Shown: positions 58,597 through 64,000 of the stretch, piece by piece
Position numbering within the stretch: position 1 is the stretch's first letter
Layout of the letters: the number at the start of each line of letters is the position of its first letter
From: UBA9655 sp963704475
Lineage (GTDB): Bacteria; Pseudomonadota; Alphaproteobacteria; UBA9655
Reading direction: 5' to 3'
Assembly (NCBI GenBank): GCA_963704475.1
Contig: OY969900.1
Coordinates: 248,001 to 312,000 of the forward strand
DNA length: 64,000 nt
Program-made: the position numbers and the translations under genes
Notes under the pieces: model-generated
What the model was told of the DNA's origin: nothing
The model's database searches: none
What the model saw: only the letters and a program-made list of their open reading frames with translations

Positions 58597-60108
58597 ATGA
58601 TTTTAAATACCCCTCACCCGTCGCTTCGCGCCGACCTCTCCCACAAGGGGAGAGGTGAAGAATTTCTTCAAATTAAAGATCCCAGCAAGCCTTCTGATCC
58701 GTCTGTGTCCTTGGGAAAGGTCGTCGGAATTGATTTAGGGACAACCCATTCCGTTGTGTCAGTCGTGAAGGATGGCAAACCTCACGTGTTAACCTTTGAG
58801 GGAGTGGGACCACTCATTCCGTCGATTGTAACCCTTGAAAAGGGAGACTTTAAAGTTGGATTAGATTTGGGTGAGACCCTGCGGTCCACAAAACGTCTTA
58901 TGGGGAAAGGCGCTCAGCAGTTACAGTTAGGTCCCTACAGGCTCACCCCTGTTGAAGTGGCAAGCAAAATTCTGGCGCACTTAAAATATCTTGTTGAACA
59001 AACGGATTCTTTTGAGGCCGCTGTCATTACAGTTCCGGCGTATTTTGATGAAGCTGCTCGGGTTGCAACAAAGCAAGCGGCAGCCATTGCGGGAATTAAA
59101 CTTTTGCGCCTCATCAATGAGCCAACGGCAGCGGCTTTAGCTTACGGGCTTGAGACAGGTGTTGAGGGTATTTATGCCGTTTATGATTTGGGGGGAGGGA
59201 CGTTTGATCTGTCTCTTCTCAAACTTGAACAAGGGGTTTTCCAAGTCCTTGCAACGGGAGGAGACCTTACCTTGGGGGGGGATGATATTGATCAAGCATT
59301 AGCCTCAGCCAAGGGTCTGGATCTTACACAGGCCCGCCGTGTGAAGGAAAAGCTTACGACCACGATGGAAGCGGAAGGCATTCAGCGTATAGAGCTTGAA
59401 CAAGTGGCAACGCCTTTCATTGAGAGGACTCTTACCATTACGGAGGAGGTCTTCAGAGACGCTGGCCTTTCTCCGCACGCTATAGAAGGAGTTATCCTTG
59501 TGGGCGGCATGACTCGTATGCCCTGTGTACGCCGCCAGGTTGAGGCTTTTTTTAAGAAACCCCCTTTGTGTGATATGAATCCAGATGAAGCGGTTGCTTT
59601 GGGAGCGGCCTTGTCGGCTCATGGATTAGTTCACGGCACTGATACGTTGTTATTAGATGTCACACCCCTTTCATTGGGTCTTGAAACCATGGGGGGGATT
59701 GTTGAGAAAATTATTCCCCGAAATACGCCGCTTCCAGCCCTTGCGACCCAAGAGTTTACAACCCACCAAGACGGGCAAGGCGGAATCCTTATCCATGTTG
59801 TCCAAGGAGAACGAGAGTTTGCGGCTGATTGCCTCTCTCTCGCACGGTTTGAACTCTATGGCCTTCCCCTTTTACCCGCAGGGGCAGTCAGACTTCGAGT
59901 GGATTTTGCTGTTGATGTAGAAGGCCTTCTTACCGTGACAGCTTTTGAAAAGACAACAGGGCTGTCGCATCATGTTGAGGTACGCCCTTCTTCTGGCCTT
60001 GATGAAGAAACTCTTGTCCAAATTGTTTTAGAAAGCCAGAAGCACGGGAAAGAAGATATCCAAAAAAGGGTAGAAGTGGAAGAAAATCTTAAAAAGAGAA
60101 GCTACTGA
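58597..60108 (+). CDS. hscA: Hsp70-type chaperone HscA, lid truncated
   Basis: HscA helps transfer clusters from IscU. The ATG at 58597 has AAGGAG 7 nt upstream. Residues ~5-20 (PHPSLRADLSHKGRGE) are translated repeat; native homology begins about LQIKDPSK and continues GIDLGTTHSVVS, AVYDLGGGTFDLSLL, VILVGGMTRMP, LLLDVTPLSLGLETMGG and the beta substrate domain. The protein stops at 503 residues instead of ~600, shortly after the lid begins. The stop is next to a repeat arm at about 60107. Whether this lidless HscA works is open. Confidence 0.85.
   Translation: MILNTPHPSLRADLSHKGRGEEFLQIKDPSKPSDPSVSLGKVVGIDLGTTHSVVSVVKDGKPHVLTFEGVGPLIPSIVTLEKGDFKVGLDLGETLRSTKRLMGKGAQQLQLGPYRLTPVEVASKILAHLKYLVEQTDSFEAAVITVPAYFDEAARVATKQAAAIAGIKLLRLINEPTAAALAYGLETGVEGIYAVYDLGGGTFDLSLLKLEQGVFQVLATGGDLTLGGDDIDQALASAKGLDLTQARRVKEKLTTTMEAEGIQRIELEQVATPFIERTLTITEEVFRDAGLSPHAIEGVILVGGMTRMPCVRRQVEAFFKKPPLCDMNPDEAVALGAALSAHGLVHGTDTLLLDVTPLSLGLETMGGIVEKIIPRNTPLPALATQEFTTHQDGQGGILIHVVQGEREFAADCLSLARFELYGLPLLPAGAVRLRVDFAVDVEGLLTVTAFEKTTGLSHHVEVRPSSGLDEETLVQIVLESQKHGKEDIQKRVEVEENLKKRSY
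58608..58656 (-). repeat. Inverted repeat arm inside the hscA 5' end
   Basis: The complement of 58484-58532, from ACCCCTCACCCGTCGC to CCCACAAGGGGAGAGGT. It is translated as part of the HscA N-terminus. Confidence 0.82.
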
Positions 60109-60627
60109 AGGAATTGCAAAATTATTGGAGCGGGAATGGAGGGTAAGAAGACGCGGTGTTGAAATTTTTAAGGCTCATCCCTGTCCTGCAACCTTTGGAG
60201 AAATGCTTTGTGCAATCCGTTTTTATTGGAGCATCGAAAATGGCGGTCTTTCGGAAAAAAATGTTTGTGGCGTTAACTGTTTGCTAATCAAAGTGTGAGA
60301 TAATGTAACTTAAGGACAATGGAGTCCGAGGGGTTATTTTTGAAAAGTTACCCATATAAACCAGAAAGAAGGAATAGAATCATGCAAAAAAGAACTCTAC
60401 AACGCATAGCTTGCACACTAACGCTCTTGATATTAGGTGCCCCCCAGCTCAGTGCCCAGTTCCCCAGTGCTCAGGCCCCCAGTACCCAGGCTCCCAGTAT
60501 CCAGGCCCCCCAGCTCAGTGCCCAGTCTTGCAAAGACACCTGCACGGACAAAGGATGCTTCTGTAACGAAGAACACTCTTGCGTTTGCGTGGATTGATAC
60601 TGGGGGATAATTTTGCAATTACCTCTA
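60107..60627. repeat. ~520-bp segment between AATTGCAAAATT arms
   Basis: GGAATTGCAAAATTATT at the left (60111-60126) and TAATTTTGCAATTACCTC at the right (60608-60625) are inverted and match the ends of 42291-42499 and 60876-60962. The segment starts at the hscA stop and contains the cysteine-rich peptide gene. An open stretch just after hscA, in another frame, may be a relic. Whether the whole is one element or two separate arms is uncertain. Confidence 0.5.
60382..60597 (+). CDS. Small secreted cysteine-rich peptide
   Basis: A 71-residue protein with a signal peptide (RIACTLTLLILGAPQLSA), then a degenerate Ala/Pro/Ser/Gln tract of about five units (AQAPS-like, partly TQAPSIQAPQLSAQ), then a 20-residue tail with six Cys (CKDTC, CFC, CVC). 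AAGGAA precedes the ATG at 60382. The tail resembles disulfide-knot peptides but I cannot name a family. A role as secreted toxin, metal binder or host-directed peptide is only inference. Confidence 0.65.
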   Translation: MQKRTLQRIACTLTLLILGAPQLSAQFPSAQAPSTQAPSIQAPQLSAQSCKDTCTDKGCFCNEEHSCVCVD

Positions 60628-60690
60628 TTGTTTTATGTATCAAAGGGTATCGCCTTTTAAAAGGCGATTTCTATCGCTTTTGAAGTGTAA

Positions 60691-60825
60691 TACCATTTCG
60701 CATTCAATAGATGGATATTCTGGATTGCTTCGCTTCGCTCACAATGACGGAAATTGGCGTCATTTCGAGGAGCCGAAGGCGACGAAGCAACCCAGTTTTG
60801 TCTGCCACTTGATTGATAAGTGGTA
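60691..60825 (+). repeat. 135-bp MITE-like element, copy 3
   Basis: Same length and orientation as copy 1, with TACCATTT / AAGTGGTA ends. The flanks are TAA (60688-60690) and TGA (60826-60828), one base off a perfect duplication. Confidence 0.85.
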
Positions 60826-60875
60826 TGAAGAATGACGGGCCTGTATAGGCGCAGGGAGAGAAATTCTTATCTTCC

Positions 60876-60962
60876 GAGGTAATTGCAAAATTATTTCCCC
60901 GGTTGTCGTCCCCCTACGAAAGCGGGGAATGACAAGAGTGAGGTGAATTTTGCAATTCCCTC
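60876..60962. repeat. 87-bp element with AATTGCAAAATT arms
   Basis: GAGGTAATTGCAAAATT and AATTTTGCAATTCCCTC bound an 87-bp unit with GTCGTCCCCCTACGAAAGCG inside. It is the shortest member of the family at 42291-42499. Confidence 0.68.
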
Positions 60963-60963
60963 T

Positions 60964-61320
60964 TTAGTCCCCTTGAAGCCAAATCTTAGCTGCCTTTAAG
61001 TCATCAGGATGGAACATCCTTACCTGTGGGTGAAGGAAAAGACGCATGAACTGTACTAACCATTTTTGCCATAGATGGCCAATAACGATGGCAGCTTTTT
61101 TCACATGAACATGACGAGCTTTAACGAACTTAAAATGAGCACGTAACGCTGAAAAAGAATCCCACCCTTTAAACTCACGCGCATCAACAAATAAACAAAC
61201 GCTTCCTTTCTCTTCGATAAGCTTATCCACTTTGGGGGCTATAGTCTCAAAATCTTTTTGGGATACCTTTCCTTGAGGATGAATCTCAATGACATTTTTG
61301 ATAGCCTGGACGGTAAGCAT
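60964..61320 (-). CDS. SpoIIAA-like (STAS-related) protein
   Basis: A 118-residue protein of the SpoIIAA-like/DUF3478 fold: VIEIHPQGKVSQKDFETIAPKVDKLI then CLFVDAREFKGWD and a closing HPDDLKAAKIWLQ. Family members have been linked to lipid binding or stress signalling. It stands alone beside the repeat cluster and its precise role is unknown. Confidence 0.78.
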   Translation of the reverse strand: MLTVQAIKNVIEIHPQGKVSQKDFETIAPKVDKLIEEKGSVCLFVDAREFKGWDSFSALRAHFKFVKARHVHVKKAAIVIGHLWQKWLVQFMRLFLHPQVRMFHPDDLKAAKIWLQGD

Positions 61321-61597
61321 TTTTCTACTCTTTGTAAGACAGCATGTTTATATAAACACTGTAGCCTCAAAAAATTAAAAAAGAGTTATGTAAACGCGAG
61401 TTATGAAAGTTTTGTAACTCCACCAGTACAAGACGCAATTCAAGGATGGTAAGGTGAGGCGGAAAGGTGTCATGGTGAATCTCTTGTTATTGTTTTATGC
61501 ACCATAGGGTATTAATCTTTTTAAAGTGGAACCTCTGTTTTGTCTTCTCCTGCTCAGCGGTTATGATATATTGTATTACCTTAACATGAGGTCTCCT

Positions 61598-62314
61598 ATG
61601 ACATCTTCCCAATCAGCCTACAGTCCCCAACCACTTCCCGAAGGGTTTGTGTATCTGTCAGATATTGACCCTACAATTTTGCAAGAGGTTCGCTATGCGA
61701 GACATCATAATTTTATAGGGCGCCCCATTCCAGGATATCTGGCGCCTGTTATCATAACGCTTGAGACCATCGCATTGGCTTTAAAAACCATACAAGCAGA
61801 AATTAAGCCGTTTAATCTGACACTTAAGGTTTACGATGCCTACCGCCCTCAAGATGCTGTGGATTCTTTTGTAGAGTGGGCGGGGGATCTTTCCGATCAA
61901 ACGATGAAAACGGAGTTTTATCCGACGATTGATAAAAAAGATGTGTTTGATTTAGGGTATCTTGGGAGGAAATCTTCCCATACACGGGGGAGTGCAGTCG
62001 ATCTTACGCTTGTTCCCTTGCCCGTGCCGCCTCAACCGACCTGGAAACCGGGAGATCCTATTATAGACGGGCGTCTCCCTAAAGGACAGCGATTTGCTGA
62101 TAACTCCATTGATATGGGCACAAGCTTTGATTGTTTGGATGAAATGTCTCACCCCTGTAATCCAGCTCTTCCCCCAGAGGTTCGCGCGAATCGCTTGCTG
62201 CTCGCAAGCTTGATGACAAAACATGGATTTATCCCTTATTCAAAGGAATGGTGGCATTTTAACATCAAGGATGAACCTTATCCTGAGACCTATTTTAATT
62301 TCCCCGTAGCTTAA
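61598..62314 (+). CDS. D-alanyl-D-alanine dipeptidase (VanX/DdpX family)
   Basis: A zinc dipeptidase that splits D-Ala-D-Ala, probably in wall recycling rather than resistance, since no vanHA genes are near. From the ATG at 61598 (GAGG 8 nt upstream) the protein has 238 residues with YDAYRPQDAV, zinc ligands SSHTRGSAVDLTL (His and Asp) and the catalytic/zinc KEWWHFN. There is no clear signal peptide. It is 13 bp upstream of acnA. Confidence 0.9.
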   Translation: MTSSQSAYSPQPLPEGFVYLSDIDPTILQEVRYARHHNFIGRPIPGYLAPVIITLETIALALKTIQAEIKPFNLTLKVYDAYRPQDAVDSFVEWAGDLSDQTMKTEFYPTIDKKDVFDLGYLGRKSSHTRGSAVDLTLVPLPVPPQPTWKPGDPIIDGRLPKGQRFADNSIDMGTSFDCLDEMSHPCNPALPPEVRANRLLLASLMTKHGFIPYSKEWWHFNIKDEPYPETYFNFPVA

Positions 62315-62327
62315 GAGGTGACGCACG

Positions 62328-64000
62328 ATGTCGTATCATTTGAACACTCAGAAAACGCTTTCTGTTGAGGGAAAGGACTATACCTATTATTCTCTTGAGG
62401 CGGCCTCCCAGCACCTTGGGGATATTGCGCGTCTGCCGTATTCTCTCAAAATTCTTCTTGAAAATATGTTGCGTTTTCAGGATGAAAAGATTGTCAAAGC
62501 CAAGGATATTGAAGCCTTAGCCGGATGGAGCAAGACGTTAACGTCTACTCACGAAATCTCCTTTATGCCCGCACGCGTGTTGATGCAAGATTTTACAGGC
62601 GTTCCGTCTTTGGTTGATTTGGCGGCAATGCGAACCGCTTTTAATCTTAAGGGATGCGACCCTACAGTTGTAAACCCTTTGGTTCCTGTGGATCTGGTGA
62701 TTGATCATTCTGTCACTGTGGATCGCTATGCAACTGCGGATGCTTATCCCTTTAATGTGCACCGTGAGGTTGAGCGAAACTATGAGCGTTATGCCTTTTT
62801 AAAATGGGGCCAAAAAGCCTTTCAAAACTTTCGGGTTGTACCACCCGGCACAGGCATTTGCCATCAAGTCAATCTTGAATATCTTTCTCAAGTTGTGTGG
62901 TCAGACACGAAAGACGGGCGACTTATGGCCTATCCTGATACCCTTGTTGGACTTGATAGTCATACGCCTATGGTGAATGGGCTAGGAGTGCTCGCGTGGG
63001 GCGTGGGGGGGATTGAAGCGGAAGCTGCGATGCTAGGTCAACCTTTTTCCATGGCGATTCCCGATGTCATTGGGGTGCGTCTGATGGGAGAATTGAAAGA
63101 AGGAGTCACTGCCACTGATCTCGTCCTCACCATTACCCAACTGTTGCGCGCAAAAGGAGTCGTTGGAAAGTTTGTAGAATTTTATGGTCCAGGAGTTTCC
63201 CTGCTTACGGTTGAAGATCGCGCGACGATTGGGAATATGGCCCCAGAATACGGGGCGACGTGTGGTATTTTTCCGATTGATGAGGCAACCCTTTCTTACC
63301 TGCGGTTTACGGGGCGCGCGTCCCATCAGGTTAAACTTGTTGAAGCATATGCCAAAGCTCAAGGTTTATGGCGCGGGGTTGATCCTGTATTTACAGAGAC
63401 TCTCACCTTAAATTTAGAGGATATAGAGCCAAGTGTGGCCGGCCCTAAGCGCCCGCAAGATCGGCTTCTTTTACGCGATGTTAAGACGTCAACGGCCACC
63501 TTCCTTGCCCATGAAGAAAAAGAAGAAATGCGGAATCCTGTGGAAAGGCAGCCCTATACCCTAGGGCATGGCGATATTGTGATTGCGGCTATTACAAGCT
63601 GTACAAATACCTCAAATCCTCAGGTCATGATTGGCGCGGGGCTTTTAGCCCGAAAAGCGCATCAAAAGGGACTCAAAGTAAAGCCCTGGGTCAAAACCTC
63701 TCTGGCCCCTGGGAGTCAAGTCGTGAGTGATTACTATGAAAAGTCAGGCCTCCAGCAAGATTTGGATGCCCTTGGCTTTTATTTGGTTGGCTATGGGTGT
63801 ACGACTTGTATTGGAAACTCTGGTCCTCTTTTGGACTCAATCGCCAAAACAATTGACGCGCATGATCTATCGGTTGCGGCCGTGTTGTCTGGCAATCGAA
63901 ACTTTGAAGGGCGCATTCATCCCCAAGTTGCCTTGTCTTATTTGGCGTCACCCCCTCTTGTGGTGGCGTATGCCCTTGCGGGGTCTATTCTCGTTGATTT
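62328..64000 (+). CDS. acnA: Aconitate hydratase AcnA (3' partial)
   Basis: Aconitase interconverts citrate and isocitrate in the TCA cycle using a [4Fe-4S] cluster, a client of the isc genes upstream. The first ~557 of about 890 residues are present: MSYHLNTQKTLSVEGKDYTYYSL, RLPYSLKILLENMLR, GVPSLVDLAAMR, DTLVGLDSHTPMVNGLGVL-type motif and cluster Cys residues in AAITSCTNTSNP and GCTTCIGNSGPL. The frame runs off the window edge, so no stop is visible. Confidence 0.95.
   Translation, partial: MSYHLNTQKTLSVEGKDYTYYSLEAASQHLGDIARLPYSLKILLENMLRFQDEKIVKAKDIEALAGWSKTLTSTHEISFMPARVLMQDFTGVPSLVDLAAMRTAFNLKGCDPTVVNPLVPVDLVIDHSVTVDRYATADAYPFNVHREVERNYERYAFLKWGQKAFQNFRVVPPGTGICHQVNLEYLSQVVWSDTKDGRLMAYPDTLVGLDSHTPMVNGLGVLAWGVGGIEAEAAMLGQPFSMAIPDVIGVRLMGELKEGVTATDLVLTITQLLRAKGVVGKFVEFYGPGVSLLTVEDRATIGNMAPEYGATCGIFPIDEATLSYLRFTGRASHQVKLVEAYAKAQGLWRGVDPVFTETLTLNLEDIEPSVAGPKRPQDRLLLRDVKTSTATFLAHEEKEEMRNPVERQPYTLGHGDIVIAAITSCTNTSNPQVMIGAGLLARKAHQKGLKVKPWVKTSLAPGSQVVSDYYEKSGLQQDLDALGFYLVGYGCTTCIGNSGPLLDSIAKTIDAHDLSVAAVLSGNRNFEGRIHPQVALSYLASPPLVVAYALAGSILVD

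Larger units (their letters stand above)
60598..60963. other. Gene-free repeat region
   Basis: It contains the third 135-bp element (60691-60825), the right arm of the 60107-60627 segment, a small AAAAGGCGATTTCTATCGCTTTT hairpin area near 60657-60682, and an 87-bp element at 60876-60962. Open frames here are repeat-derived. Confidence 0.65.

Noticed and set aside
60109..60299. An open stretch after hscA in a shifted frame (EATEGIAKLLEREW and following)
   Set aside because: It could be a continuation of hscA after a frameshift, but the sequence does not look like an Hsp70 lid and starts in a repeat arm, so it was not called as a gene.
60635..60835. A 66-codon open frame
   Set aside because: It runs through the third 135-bp element and has no independent coding support.
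61598..62314. VanX as part of a vancomycin-resistance cluster
   Set aside because: No vanH, vanA or regulator genes are adjacent; a wall-recycling dipeptidase is more likely.

Overview
The window is a 64 kb piece of a chromosome at roughly 40-45% GC by eye. It encodes almost only housekeeping functions of an alphaproteobacterium. Pointers are the long IscR-NifS-IscS-IscU-IscA-HscB-HscA iron-sulfur cluster, frataxin (CyaY), an LpxD-FabZ-LpxA-LpxI-LpxB lipid A block, an HrcA-GrpE-DnaK-DnaJ block, an HflK-HflC-DegP block and a long-form HPF. The many short dispersed repeats, decaying insertion sequences, broken toxin genes, a Fic protein, a STAND/TPR protein and import functions (BioY, DAACS symporter) suggest a host-associated, possibly intracellular lineage such as Holosporales or Rickettsiales. 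That placement is inference from gene content, not a database result.

Layout. 1-3.6 kb: the end of a STAND/TPR gene, an IS4-family remnant and a full IS4-family element, then nested repeats. 3.6-8 kb: the lipid A operon (minus strand). 8.2-10.4 kb: an orphan gene, rsmD and a higBA toxin-antitoxin pair with a frameshifted toxin. 10.4-19.3 kb: cox3, mgtE, degP, hflC, hflK, mlaF, mlaE and a DAACS symporter (all minus). 19.4-23.8 kb: cysQ-like phosphatase, sua5, a Wzy/O-antigen-ligase-like protein (minus) and pgk. 23.8-26 kb: a vapBC-like pair with a frameshifted toxin, hpf and a peptidoglycan amidase. 26.2-31.9 kb: dnaJ, dnaK, grpE, hrcA and a J-domain protein (minus). 32-36.7 kb: ileS, a PqiC-like lipoprotein and rph. 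36.7-46.7 kb: an M48 protease, slt, smpB, a DEAD-box helicase, HU, lon, an Smr protein and a DUF1284 protein. 46.5-48.6 kb: bioY and two tandem IS200-like elements, the second broken. 48.6-52.9 kb: an MsbA-like ABC exporter, cyaY, tRNA-Ala and tsaE-amgK-murU. 53-54 kb: fic with an unusual palindromic leader. 54.1-60.1 kb: the isc operon. 60.1-64 kb: repeat-rich DNA with a small cysteine-rich secreted peptide, a STAS-like protein, a VanX-type dipeptidase and the start of aconitase.

How parts fit together. Cell-wall recycling is supported by the amidase, AmgK and MurU; outer-membrane upkeep by Lpx, Mla, PqiC, DegP and the M48 protease; protein quality control by DnaKJ/GrpE/HrcA, Lon and HflKC; Fe-S biogenesis by isc plus cyaY.

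The least ordinary content is the repeat biology. (i) A 135-bp MITE-like element occurs three times with TAA target duplications and has stopped a tnpA gene in frame. (ii) A second repeat lies as inverted arms between hscB/hscA and between dnaJ/dnaK; at hscB/hscA it has become part of both proteins. (iii) A third family with AATTGCAAAATT arms sits where HscA loses its lid and brackets the cysteine-rich peptide gene. (iv) A GIY-YIG nuclease gene with perfect 26-bp inverted ends has landed inside the isc operon. No CRISPR array, phage or clearly new multi-gene defence system is visible.
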